From Lachnospiraceae bacterium (GTDB lineage: Bacteria; Bacillota; Clostridia; Lachnospirales; Lachnospiraceae), in the NCBI GenBank assembly GCA_024698705.1, contig JAILQX010000029.1:1-64000 (forward strand): a stretch of DNA of 64,000 bases, written 5' to 3'. Below, one piece after another: positions 35,768 to 44,745 of this stretch. Within the stretch, counting starts at the first letter, position 1. Every line of letters begins with the position of its first letter. The notes under the pieces were generated by a model, which did not search any database, was not told the origin of the DNA, and saw nothing but the letters and a program-made list of their open reading frames with translations. Position numbers and translations under genes: made by a program.

Positions 35768-36450
35768 AATTCCTCTCCCATGCTTTCAAGACTGACCAGT
35801 TTACCGTCTTTAAGCGTATATATCTCTTCTCTGTAAACTCTGTATATCTTATCCGGTACATTGACATTGCAGAATCTGTTATATTCATTTACCGCCATCA
35901 AAGGCTTGATATTGCCGGAGCTGGATGCATCAACTGTCAGTCTATATGATTGACCATTGTAGTCAAAACTATAAATATGTGGTCTTATATCAAATTCCGT
36001 TTCCGATTTCTTGGTCTGCTTGAGAATGATTATGCTATCCTGTTTCAGAAAATCACCGACCCTTGAAGGATCGGTATGAGGATCCTCATATTCTTCCTTT
36101 ACTGCAACCGTATACTCTGCGGCAGCAATACTTGCCATTGCATTTTTGACATTATCTTCAAGTTTTCTCACGCTGATTATCTTCATGCCGGGGACCATGA
36201 CATGGTTTAGAGCGTTTTTGACGCTTTCACTCGTCCCGCTGTTCAATTCTATGTCAAAATATTCTCCGCCCGATTCAAGCCCTACTCCCAACGGAGAAGC
36301 AAAACTCATTATCTGATGCGGCGAATATCCGCTTGAATATGCGATATCGACATCGGCTTTTCTCATACATTTCTGAAAATATCGCATGATGTCCAGGTGT
36401 CCTATATATCGCATGACACCTTCCTTTGAAAACTTTATCCTTACTTTCAT
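35764..36450 (-). CDS. TIGR03936 family (DUF2344) radical-SAM-associated protein
   Basis: 228 residues. MKVRIKFSKEGVMRYIGHLDIMRYFQKCMRKA, SSGYSPHQIMSFASPLGVGLES and the YFDIEL segment are family hallmarks. It always accompanies a TIGR03960 radical SAM protein, here the gene 18 bases upstream; in some species the two are fused. Role unknown, with a proposed RNA-modification link from its RNase G neighbour. Confidence 0.9.
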   Translation of the reverse strand: MKVRIKFSKEGVMRYIGHLDIMRYFQKCMRKADVDIAYSSGYSPHQIMSFASPLGVGLESGGEYFDIELNSGTSESVKNALNHVMVPGMKIISVRKLEDNVKNAMASIAAAEYTVAVKEEYEDPHTDPSRVGDFLKQDSIIILKQTKKSETEFDIRPHIYSFDYNGQSYRLTVDASSSGNIKPLMAVNEYNRFCNVNVPDKIYRVYREEIYTLKDGKLVSLESMGEEF

Positions 36451-36468
36451 ATATTGTCACCGTTTATG

Positions 36469-38346
36469 TTATCTTCCGTCACCTATGCAGATGCCCGTAC
36501 CGTATATAGCCGCTCCGCAACCGCTGCATTGTGTTTTGCAGTTTAAAGTAACCTCAGCTTTTTTGCTCTTTTGCCATTCTTTTTTCAGCCATTCCTTGCT
36601 GACGCCGCATCTTATGAAATCCCAGGGGAAGATCTCATCGAGTTCTCTTTCTCTGGTGGTGTAAAATGCGATATCAATACCCATATCCTCAAAGACCTGC
36701 ATCCATACATCGTTTTTGTAGAACTCACCCCACGCATCGTAGAAACATCCTCTTTTATATGCTTCAAGAATGACTTTGCAGAGTTTCCTGTCTCCTCTTG
36801 CAAATATACCTTCCATAACACTTACATCCGCTTCATGCCAGTTGTATTTGATTCTCTTCTGATTTAGCTGGCTTACTATGGCTGTCCTTGTTATAAATGC
36901 CTTGTTCAGGAAATCCTCCTTTGTATTCATCGGAGCCCATTGAAAAGCGGTAAACGGCTTCGGTATGAAAAATGAGGTACTTGCGGTGATCTGTACGGGC
37001 CCGTTCTTTCTGTCTTCTTTAGGCACGGTATCAAAAAATACCCTTGCTATCTTGTCACAAAGTTCGGCAATACCCTCTATGTCTTCCTTTGTCTCACCGG
37101 GAAGTCCCAGCATAAAATACAGCTTTACCTTATTCCAGCCCCTTTCAAATGCCATCTTTGAACCGTTAAGTATATCTTCTTCCGTAAGGCCCTTATTGAT
37201 GACATCTCGCATATGCTGACTTCCGGCTTCGGGAGCAAATGTAAGGGAGCTTTTCTTTATATCCTGGACTTTTCCGAATGCGTCAAGAGCATAATTGTCA
37301 ATCCTCAGGCTCGGCAACGAGATATTAACATATTTTTTCGAACATTCCTCGATCAGATAATCCGTCAGTTCTTCCAGCTTGGAATAATCACTTGAACTCA
37401 GTGAACTGAGTGATATCTCTTCATGACCTGTGTTCCTAAGTATTTCAAGCGCTTTTTTCTTCATGTCATCGACATCACGTTCCCTTACGGGCTTATAAAG
37501 TTCACCCGCCTGACAAAACCTGCATCCTCTTATGCAGCCTCTCTGTATCTCAAGTACGGCTCTGTCCTGTGTGCATTTTATAAATGGCACTACCGGCTTG
37601 GTAGGATAATCTGCCGATTTCATGTCTACAACTATCTCTTTGTATATGACATCGGGTATATCATCCCTGAGCGGTTTGAAATCTTTTATCGTACCGTCAG
37701 CGTTATAGCTCGTTTCGTACAATGAAGGAACATACATTCCGCCTATTTTGGCCGCGGCAACCAGGAAATCATATCTCGATCTTCCGTTGTCCCTGTATTC
37801 CTTATAGATATCCAAAAGCTGTCTGTATTTTGTTTCTCCTTCACCTATATAGAAAATATCAAAAAAATCTGCAATGGGTTCCGGATTATATGCACAGGGT
37901 CCTCCGCCTATAACTATCGGGCAGTTTTCATCTCTTTCGTTTGAAAGAAGCGGTATCCCTGAAAGATCCAATACCTGAAGAATATTTGTATAACACATCT
38001 CGTATTGAAGTGTGATACCGAGAAAATCAAAATCTTTAACAGGATCCTGACTTTCAAGGGCAAAAAGCGGAATACTTTTCTCACGCATTATCCGGTCAAG
38101 ATCTACCCATGGACTGTATACCCTCTCGCACCATACATCATCATATTTATTGAGCATATCATAAAGGATCTGAATGCCTATATGGCTCATTCCGATCTCA
38201 TATACGTCGGGAAAGCATATTGCAAATCTTACCGATATGCTGTTTTTATCTTTTACCACACTGTTGATCTCATTACCGATGTACCTTGCCGGCTTTTCAA
38301 CAGTCATCAGTATTTCATCACTCAGTGCTGTTTTAACTGTACTCAT
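36469..38346 (-). CDS. TIGR03960 family B12-binding-domain radical SAM protein
   Basis: 625 residues. An N-terminal cobalamin-binding-like domain (FPDVYEIGMSHIGIQILYDML) is followed by the radical SAM core with the [4Fe-4S] motif CIRGCRFC in EIQRGCIRGCRFCQAG near residue 270. The C-terminus contains a CKTQCSGCG cysteine cluster. The reaction is unknown; conserved proximity to TIGR03936 and RNase G suggests RNA modification. It overlaps the transglutaminase gene upstream by 14 bases. Confidence 0.92.
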   Translation of the reverse strand: MSTVKTALSDEILMTVEKPARYIGNEINSVVKDKNSISVRFAICFPDVYEIGMSHIGIQILYDMLNKYDDVWCERVYSPWVDLDRIMREKSIPLFALESQDPVKDFDFLGITLQYEMCYTNILQVLDLSGIPLLSNERDENCPIVIGGGPCAYNPEPIADFFDIFYIGEGETKYRQLLDIYKEYRDNGRSRYDFLVAAAKIGGMYVPSLYETSYNADGTIKDFKPLRDDIPDVIYKEIVVDMKSADYPTKPVVPFIKCTQDRAVLEIQRGCIRGCRFCQAGELYKPVRERDVDDMKKKALEILRNTGHEEISLSSLSSSDYSKLEELTDYLIEECSKKYVNISLPSLRIDNYALDAFGKVQDIKKSSLTFAPEAGSQHMRDVINKGLTEEDILNGSKMAFERGWNKVKLYFMLGLPGETKEDIEGIAELCDKIARVFFDTVPKEDRKNGPVQITASTSFFIPKPFTAFQWAPMNTKEDFLNKAFITRTAIVSQLNQKRIKYNWHEADVSVMEGIFARGDRKLCKVILEAYKRGCFYDAWGEFYKNDVWMQVFEDMGIDIAFYTTRERELDEIFPWDFIRCGVSKEWLKKEWQKSKKAEVTLNCKTQCSGCGAAIYGTGICIGDGR

Positions 38347-40633
38347 CTTGTACTCCGTTTATTTTTTTTAATCTCTTACCCATATATTTTACGGCTTTTT
38401 CAAATTCCGCTTTTGAAATGATCTCATCAGAAAAGCCCGCTTTTTCCATTATTGCTATGATCTCGTCCTTATCGGATGCATTTGCCGAAAAATGACTGAG
38501 ATATTCGATCTGATCCCTGTAATTGCAGCATTCCTTAAGCTTATCAAATCTTCGCTCATTTCGTCTCAGATAATTATGGTACTTCAAAACAAGTTTTGTA
38601 TTGATATCGGCCTTCGAATAAATGATGATATCTTTAATCACCATATAAGATATTTTTGCAAAAACAGCCGCTAAACAAATGAATATAACAACTATAAAGA
38701 ATACCCTGAGTTTTGTATTGTCAAACTGCGGTGTATTACCTATGTTCGGGGAATTAACGTCCTGGTTATTTGAAAATATATCAATGAATCTTTCAAAGAA
38801 GGACCTGTCATTCCTGTCGATATCCGACGAAGGAGGGGTAAGTTCTATCGGGATCCAGCCGTATTCATCGGTATACATCTCAATCCATGCATGTGCATTG
38901 GCATCGGATAATTCAACTTCCACAACTCCCGATTCCGGAAGAGCGTTGTAACCTTCATAATAATCTTCTTTATCAGCATCTTCAACCGCCTTGGAATCAA
39001 GTACATTGAGATAATCAAAGGCATAGCCTTCCACATATCTTGCGGGTATACCGATCTGTCTTAATGCGAGAACACCTGCACTTGCAAAATGAACACAATA
39101 GCCCTTCTTGTTATTATCCAGAAAATAATTCACAAAATCCCTGTTTCTCGGAGTTGCTCCCGGTCGAAGTGTATAGGGTATATAGTTCAGATAATATATC
39201 CTTATAGTTTCAGCCGCTTCGATCGGATCCATGCCCTCTTTGATCCCGAGTTTATTTACAAAATTCATGATCGAAGGTCTGTTGTCATTTGGTATCTGCA
39301 ACCAATAAGCCTTCTCCTCTTCGGAAAGTTCGATATTTTCGCCATATGCTGCAGTCTCTTCAAATCTCGGATAAAAATATCCTTCATACTCCGAAGCGTT
39401 GTGTATGGATTTGTGCTTTTGGGCATAGTAAAGCGCAAACTCACCTATTTCCGCCGAAATATTACGTATATTCATCTTAGCCTTTGCGGTATACTGATCA
39501 CCGTTTTCATACATAGCCTTTATATTGATATATTCATTTCTGTTGAGATGATCATTATTGGCTAAATACCAGCAATTCTCATAAGGCGCATATGTACCTC
39601 CGACAAATGTCCTCAGATAAACGGGGCTGTAATCGTACGGCACATAAGTAACGATCAGATCGGTCTGATAATCCAGTCTTATGGAATTTACACCTCCCAG
39701 TTTACCGGATTTGATACCGCCGTTATTTTCATATCTGTTAAAGAAACCCGAAATACCGGAAGTGATAAATGTCTCAAAGATATCATCCGTGTATTCCTTC
39801 GAATCACTCCTTGTTCTGATCAGTCTGTAGTCCTCTACGGGAAATATCACATAGATCAGAATAAGGATTACTGAGACAACTATACCTGTCTGACAGAATG
39901 CCATAAGATGGGCTTTGAGATCATATGTATAGGTTATCTCCTTTTTCTTTTTGATGTATATCGAATTATTGTCAGTCTTTTCATATCTGCCGGTACTTCT
40001 CCATACTATGCTGAAAGTTATTCCTGTTATAAGCATTGAAGCATAGATGAATCCCGGTTCCAGTTCAAGATATGCGGGAAGCAGGATGATAATGATCGCA
40101 TCAACGAGGATATCCAGGGTATGCATCTTTTTGATCAACGACATATTGACGATGATCACACCGACAGCACCGAGATAACATGCCGCAAATGTGACCGAAG
40201 TCTGAACATCCTTAAGCTGCGCAAGATAACCGCCTATTTCGGGAAGATCAAAATAAACGCTGGCCGCACCTATGATATCGTTCATCCATGTATAGAAACC
40301 CGTGTTTATATAGGGGGCATAATACAAGCCTACAAATATAAGCATGATAAGATATACTATATCTCCGATATTCTCGCTCTTTTTATTGTAATAAATGAGT
40401 GATATGACGAGTGACAGCACAAAAACGACTATATTGAACCATATCTCATTAAAGCCTGTTTTTGTCGCAGTCAAAGCACAGCCAAACATTCCGGCCGTGA
40501 TAAGATAAACAAGTATTCCCTTAAGAAACAGTGTTAAAAGCCTGTTTTCATTTTTTTTGTAGAAATTATCCGATACTTCCAATCCCTCAAGAATGGATAT
40601 ATCGACGCTTTCCTCTTTGTTCTTACGCTTCAT
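38333..40633 (-). CDS. Transglutaminase-like membrane protein (TgpA type)
   Basis: 766 residues. About seven membrane helices fill the first 265 residues, followed by a large external region. The transglutaminase-like core has the Cys of NKKGYCVHFASAGVLALR near 520 and the His of NAHAWIEMY near 580, then YGWIPIELTPP. Another membrane helix lies near 655-675, with a cytoplasmic C-terminal tail. It belongs to a three-gene set with DUF58 and MoxR proteins that recurs widely; these sets are thought to assemble or modify surface protein complexes. Actual substrates are not known. Confidence 0.9.
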   Translation of the reverse strand: MKRKNKEESVDISILEGLEVSDNFYKKNENRLLTLFLKGILVYLITAGMFGCALTATKTGFNEIWFNIVVFVLSLVISLIYYNKKSENIGDIVYLIMLIFVGLYYAPYINTGFYTWMNDIIGAASVYFDLPEIGGYLAQLKDVQTSVTFAACYLGAVGVIIVNMSLIKKMHTLDILVDAIIIILLPAYLELEPGFIYASMLITGITFSIVWRSTGRYEKTDNNSIYIKKKKEITYTYDLKAHLMAFCQTGIVVSVILILIYVIFPVEDYRLIRTRSDSKEYTDDIFETFITSGISGFFNRYENNGGIKSGKLGGVNSIRLDYQTDLIVTYVPYDYSPVYLRTFVGGTYAPYENCWYLANNDHLNRNEYINIKAMYENGDQYTAKAKMNIRNISAEIGEFALYYAQKHKSIHNASEYEGYFYPRFEETAAYGENIELSEEEKAYWLQIPNDNRPSIMNFVNKLGIKEGMDPIEAAETIRIYYLNYIPYTLRPGATPRNRDFVNYFLDNNKKGYCVHFASAGVLALRQIGIPARYVEGYAFDYLNVLDSKAVEDADKEDYYEGYNALPESGVVEVELSDANAHAWIEMYTDEYGWIPIELTPPSSDIDRNDRSFFERFIDIFSNNQDVNSPNIGNTPQFDNTKLRVFFIVVIFICLAAVFAKISYMVIKDIIIYSKADINTKLVLKYHNYLRRNERRFDKLKECCNYRDQIEYLSHFSANASDKDEIIAIMEKAGFSDEIISKAEFEKAVKYMGKRLKKINGVQDEYS

Positions 40634-41690
40634 AGAGATACGCCCTTACGTCTCCTTCTTTATATCCGATCCTTATGAGACTTTTTATGTTGTAATTATT
40701 GTTAAGTAAAAGACTCCTGATATCATTTATACTTTCACCGCGTTTACCTCCGTATAATGCGATGAATGCCTTATTTATGTCCATTACGTTTTCGATAACA
40801 TATTGAGATACGCTCGAATCCTTATAATCCATCCACATAAGCTTTGCAAGAGTTCCTTCGGATACCGAATGAAGCAATATATTATAAGTCAATGTGAGTA
40901 TCTGTTCGCAAAGCTTTTTGCTGTTTGATGAATCTACCCAGATGATCAACTGGTTCTCGCTGGTATGTATCCTCTCTTTTACGAGCAGGATATCGCGCTT
41001 TGCGGAAAGCTTCCAGTGTATGTCCTTTATTCTGTCACCGGGTACATATTCCCTTATATTGCTGGTATCGGCATATTCATTGCCTTTTCTCGTTTCATCT
41101 TCATTATCGCTCATGCCTTCCATGAGGCCTGCGTTTATATCATCATCAAGAATGTCGGTAACAGGCAACACGAGGATGGAGCGTGTATCTTCGCTTGTAT
41201 TTACATATTTTACAAACCCTAAAAGATCGCTTATCTCATATCGTGAAAGCGTGATCGTTATCTCACCCAGGCATGTTGTTTTACAGAGCAGAGGATTCTT
41301 TGTTGTCGTTTTGCCTATGACCGGCAGCGAAAATACCTGTTCATTTTCATAGCCGTAATAATTATTGGATAATTTCAGAACGCAGGCGCAATGAAGCGCT
41401 GTAAGGATATGCGTGTTTTTAATGATGATACCTATACCGATATCATCTCCGACGCGAACCTTTTCATCGCTCGCAAATATCTCGATCTTTACATGATCGT
41501 GCATTCGCGTGAGAAATAATACCGATGCAAAGGGAAGTGCAAAGAAAACAAAAAGCATGAGCAGCTGGATATAACTGCGGATATAACTGAACAATAATAT
41601 GCCAAATATTCCGTATACAAAGATATATCCAAGTATACGGAATATGTTCCATTTGTAATATGAAGTTTTCGTAATTACTTCTGATCTCAT
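40623..41690 (-). CDS. DUF58 domain protein
   Basis: 355 residues. Two close membrane helices near 17-57 precede a beta-rich middle region and a C-terminal DUF58 core with the hallmark REYVPGDRIKDIHWKLSAKRDILLVKE near 215-240 and a vWA-like tail. It overlaps the transglutaminase gene by 11 bases and follows MoxR by 6 bases, so the three are cotranslated. DUF58 proteins partner with MoxR ATPases. Confidence 0.92.
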   Translation of the reverse strand: MRSEVITKTSYYKWNIFRILGYIFVYGIFGILLFSYIRSYIQLLMLFVFFALPFASVLFLTRMHDHVKIEIFASDEKVRVGDDIGIGIIIKNTHILTALHCACVLKLSNNYYGYENEQVFSLPVIGKTTTKNPLLCKTTCLGEITITLSRYEISDLLGFVKYVNTSEDTRSILVLPVTDILDDDINAGLMEGMSDNEDETRKGNEYADTSNIREYVPGDRIKDIHWKLSAKRDILLVKERIHTSENQLIIWVDSSNSKKLCEQILTLTYNILLHSVSEGTLAKLMWMDYKDSSVSQYVIENVMDINKAFIALYGGKRGESINDIRSLLLNNNYNIKSLIRIGYKEGDVRAYLYEA

Positions 41691-41696
41691 ATATAA

Positions 41697-42617
41697 TTAC
41701 TGTCTGGGCGGTAATACGGATTTTTTTAATTCGTCGATGGCGGAATATACATTCATCCCTTCGGTCCTTGCTTTACTGCTCAGTTTTACCCGGTGGCAGA
41801 AAACATCAGGCAATACGGCCTGGACATCCTCGGGACGTACAAAATCATTGCCCACGATATAAGCATATGATCTTGCCATTTTTAACAATGAGATACCGCC
41901 TCTCGGGCTGACCCCCATTGAAAAAAATTCATTGGTCCTTGTCGCTTCACAAAGGCAGGTGATATATTCATAGACCGCATCATGAACAAATATCTGCGCA
42001 GCCTCCTGTTTCATGACCTTAAGTTCGTTAAGATCGATCTTAGGCTCTACAAATGATTTTCCGGAGATATTATTCTTTAGTATATTGATCGTATCCTCAT
42101 GTCCCGGATAACCCATGGACAGTCTGATGATGAATCTGTCGAGCTGTGATTCCGGAAGCATATTGGTTCCCGCGGATCCGCTCGGATTCTGTGTTGCTAT
42201 AACAACAAATACATCGTCAAGCTTTCTTGTAATGCCATCAACAGTAACGCTTCCTTCTTCCATAACTTCAAGAAGCGCCGACTGTGTCTTGGGCGAAGTC
42301 CTGTTTATCTCATCGGCAAGAAAGAAATTACAGAAGATCGGTCCGCTTTTAAAATCAAACTCACCGGTTTTGCTGTTATACATCGAGAATCCGACTATAT
42401 CACTCGGAAGTACATCCGGTGTGAATTGTACACGTTTGTAATTCATGGATAGTGTCTTGGCAAATGTTGTCGATAATGTTGTCTTGCCGACTCCAGGTAT
42501 ATCCTCCATCAGAACATGTCCGCCGGCAAGTATCGCCGCCATTACTTTAAGGACTGTCTCATCCTTGCCTTTTATAACTTTATTGACTTCTGCCAAAGCC
42601 TCGTATATTTTATTCAT
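41697..42617 (-). CDS. MoxR-family AAA+ ATPase
   Basis: 306 residues. Walker A GVGKTTLS near 42, Walker B FFLADEINRTSPK near 105, sensor 1 ATQNPSGSAG near 140 and the C-terminal lid (SPRGGISLLKMARSYA) are complete. MoxR proteins act as chaperones that help mature or insert cofactors into partner complexes. It is the first gene of the MoxR-DUF58-transglutaminase operon. Confidence 0.95.
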   Translation of the reverse strand: MNKIYEALAEVNKVIKGKDETVLKVMAAILAGGHVLMEDIPGVGKTTLSTTFAKTLSMNYKRVQFTPDVLPSDIVGFSMYNSKTGEFDFKSGPIFCNFFLADEINRTSPKTQSALLEVMEEGSVTVDGITRKLDDVFVVIATQNPSGSAGTNMLPESQLDRFIIRLSMGYPGHEDTINILKNNISGKSFVEPKIDLNELKVMKQEAAQIFVHDAVYEYITCLCEATRTNEFFSMGVSPRGGISLLKMARSYAYIVGNDFVRPEDVQAVLPDVFCHRVKLSSKARTEGMNVYSAIDELKKSVLPPRQ

Positions 42618-42653
42618 GTCCGTAATTTAACATCTTCAGATGTTATATAACTC

Positions 42654-43274
42654 CTATCTGTTTTCGATATCCTCAACAGCCTGAACTATAAGTTTGACGG
42701 TACCGTCTATACCCAAAAGCGAACTGTTGATGCACAGGTCGTAAGACTCGGCCTTACCCCATTTTTTTGAGGAATAATAATTATAATAACTCTGACGCTG
42801 TTTATCCGTCTTTGTGATACGCTCCAAACTTTCTTTTTCGGTCATGTTGTATGCTTTCATGACTCTTTCCACTCTGTCCTTCTCATCCGCATAGATGAAA
42901 AGCTTAAGTACGTTCTTGTAATCACTCAGAGCATAATCGGCACATCTTCCTACAATAACGCATGCACCTTCGTCGGCTATCTTCTTTACCGTATCGAATT
43001 GTGCAAGAAATATCTTATGGCTTATCGGCATATCGACAAACGTTGACGCATTGTAACCGAATGAATATGTATCCATAACAAGATTATAAAGAAAAGAATT
43101 TGTCGGCTTTTCGTCGTGAAGCTGTATCATCTCCTCGCAGAATCCGCTTTCCTTTGCAGCCCTTGTGAGCAATTCTTTATCAAAAAATTTAATATCAAAG
43201 TATTCGGCGAGCTTTTCTCCTATTTCTCTACCGCCACTGCCTGCCTGACGACCGATCGTTATAATAGTATTCAT
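42654..43274 (-). CDS. Cytidylate kinase-like family protein
   Basis: 206 residues from ATG 43274, with AGGAGG eight bases upstream. The P-loop is TIGRQAGSGGREIG near the N-terminus and the CVIVGRCADYAL segment near 100 is characteristic of the cytidylate-kinase-like (AAA_26) group common in Clostridia. These lack the standard Cmk substrate-binding insert, so true CMP kinase activity is doubtful. Confidence 0.85.
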   Translation of the reverse strand: MNTIITIGRQAGSGGREIGEKLAEYFDIKFFDKELLTRAAKESGFCEEMIQLHDEKPTNSFLYNLVMDTYSFGYNASTFVDMPISHKIFLAQFDTVKKIADEGACVIVGRCADYALSDYKNVLKLFIYADEKDRVERVMKAYNMTEKESLERITKTDKQRQSYYNYYSSKKWGKAESYDLCINSSLLGIDGTVKLIVQAVEDIENR

Positions 43275-43298
43275 AAGCATCCCCTCCTTGGTATTATT

Positions 43299-44222
43299 TT
43301 ACTGAATAAGCGAGAGTTTAACAAGCAAATCTTGAAAATATCCGGGCAGCGGAGCCGTTGTTTCAATGTACTCTCCGCTCGTCGGATGAATAAAGCCAAG
43401 AATATATGCATGCAGGCATTGACCGTCTGTTTTGAAGCGGCTTTTCTTTCTGCCGTATACCTCATCTCCCAGTATCGGATGCCCCATATCGGCCATATGA
43501 ACGCGTATCTGATGCGTCCTTCCCGTTTCCAGCCTGCATTCGATATAAGTATATTCATTCGATCTTGCCAGAACTTTCACATGTGTGACCGCTCTTTTAC
43601 CGTTTCGCGATGAGCAGCTCATGCGTTTTCTGTCATTTTGATCGCGGCCGATGGGCTTATCTATGACATACTCGTCATTTTTTAACACACCTTCGACTAT
43701 AGCCCTGTAACGTCTGCTTATATTATGCTGCTTTAACTGCTCAGCTATCGCTTCATGTGCTATGTCATTTTTACAAGCAATCACAGAACCCGTGGTATCC
43801 TTATCGATCCTATGGACTATACCGGGTCTCAACACTCCGTTTATCCCCGAAAGCGAGTCCCTGCAATGATACATGAGTCCGTTTACGAGCGTACCGCTGT
43901 AATGTCCCGGTGCCGGATGAACTACCATTCCTTTTGGCTTGTTTACCACGATCACATCATCGTCTTCATAGAGTATGTCCAGTTTCATATCTTCCGGCAC
44001 GATCTCAGGTATTGTACATTCTCCGGTCTCGAATTCAATATTGTCATCAATTTTCAGAATATAACTCGATTTCTGTGGTCGATTGTTGACAAGTACTTTA
44101 TTCTCTTTTATGAGCTTTTGCAAAAAAGAACGACTAAGATCTTCTCCCGTCAATAACGCAAGACCTTTGTCCAATCGTTCTCCTTCACAGCTTTCATCTA
44201 TAAGATAATCATATTTGGGCAT
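43299..44222 (-). CDS. rluD: 23S rRNA pseudouridine synthase RluD-type
   Basis: 307 residues. S4 domain (ERLDKGLALLTGEDLSRSFLQKLI) followed by the catalytic PGIVHRIDKDTTGSVIAC with the nucleophile Asp, and LETGRTHQIRVHMADMGHPILGD. It immediately follows lspA, the usual lspA-rluD order. RluD modifies helix 69 of 23S rRNA; the exact target is assigned by gene context. Confidence 0.93.
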   Translation of the reverse strand: MPKYDYLIDESCEGERLDKGLALLTGEDLSRSFLQKLIKENKVLVNNRPQKSSYILKIDDNIEFETGECTIPEIVPEDMKLDILYEDDDVIVVNKPKGMVVHPAPGHYSGTLVNGLMYHCRDSLSGINGVLRPGIVHRIDKDTTGSVIACKNDIAHEAIAEQLKQHNISRRYRAIVEGVLKNDEYVIDKPIGRDQNDRKRMSCSSRNGKRAVTHVKVLARSNEYTYIECRLETGRTHQIRVHMADMGHPILGDEVYGRKKSRFKTDGQCLHAYILGFIHPTSGEYIETTAPLPGYFQDLLVKLSLIQ

Positions 44223-44744
44223 TTATTCGTTCTCTTTCTTTTTGAAGGACAAAAAAGCCAGATCATCTTCCTTGTATACAAACATAAGCATTACGGCAAG
44301 CAGTATGCAGCTGACCGTAACATATATGTCTGCCACATTGAAGATAGGAAAATCTATCAGCGAAAAATACAGGAAATCAACCACATAATTCTGTGATATC
44401 CTGTCTATCATATTGCCGATCGCACCGGCGGCTATCATGGTAACGGCTATCTGTGCTGTTATGTATTTCTTATCCACCGGTATCTTGACAAGAATATATA
44501 TCACTCCGGCAAACATTATGATACCGACTATGATAAAGAACCATTGCCTGTTCTGGAGCATGCCGAAGGCCGCCCCTCTGTTCTCGAGATACCTGAGTTC
44601 AAACACACCGTCGATAATAACATAAGCCGGCTTGTTCATCAGCTTTTTAACAGCCATTTCCTTAGTCACCCTGTCAATAATAACAAGTGCGACTATCATG
44701 ACGGCTTCGATCAAAAGTTGAATTCTTTTTACATTATCCTTCAT
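44223..44744 (-). CDS. lspA: Prolipoprotein signal peptidase
   Basis: Type II signal peptidase that removes lipoprotein signal peptides. 173 residues from ATG 44744 (TGATATG overlap-style junction with the gene upstream). Four membrane helices; catalytic Asp residues in GNMIDRI and FNVADIYV. An upstream in-frame start at 44768 would overlap the preceding gene and is less likely. Confidence 0.95.
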   Translation of the reverse strand: MKDNVKRIQLLIEAVMIVALVIIDRVTKEMAVKKLMNKPAYVIIDGVFELRYLENRGAAFGMLQNRQWFFIIVGIIMFAGVIYILVKIPVDKKYITAQIAVTMIAAGAIGNMIDRISQNYVVDFLYFSLIDFPIFNVADIYVTVSCILLAVMLMFVYKEDDLAFLSFKKKENE

Positions 44745-44745
44745 A

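Noticed and set aside
42654-43274. Canonical cytidylate kinase cmk
   Set aside because: The protein belongs to the cytidylate-kinase-like group and lacks the canonical CMP-binding segments, so the gene symbol was not used.
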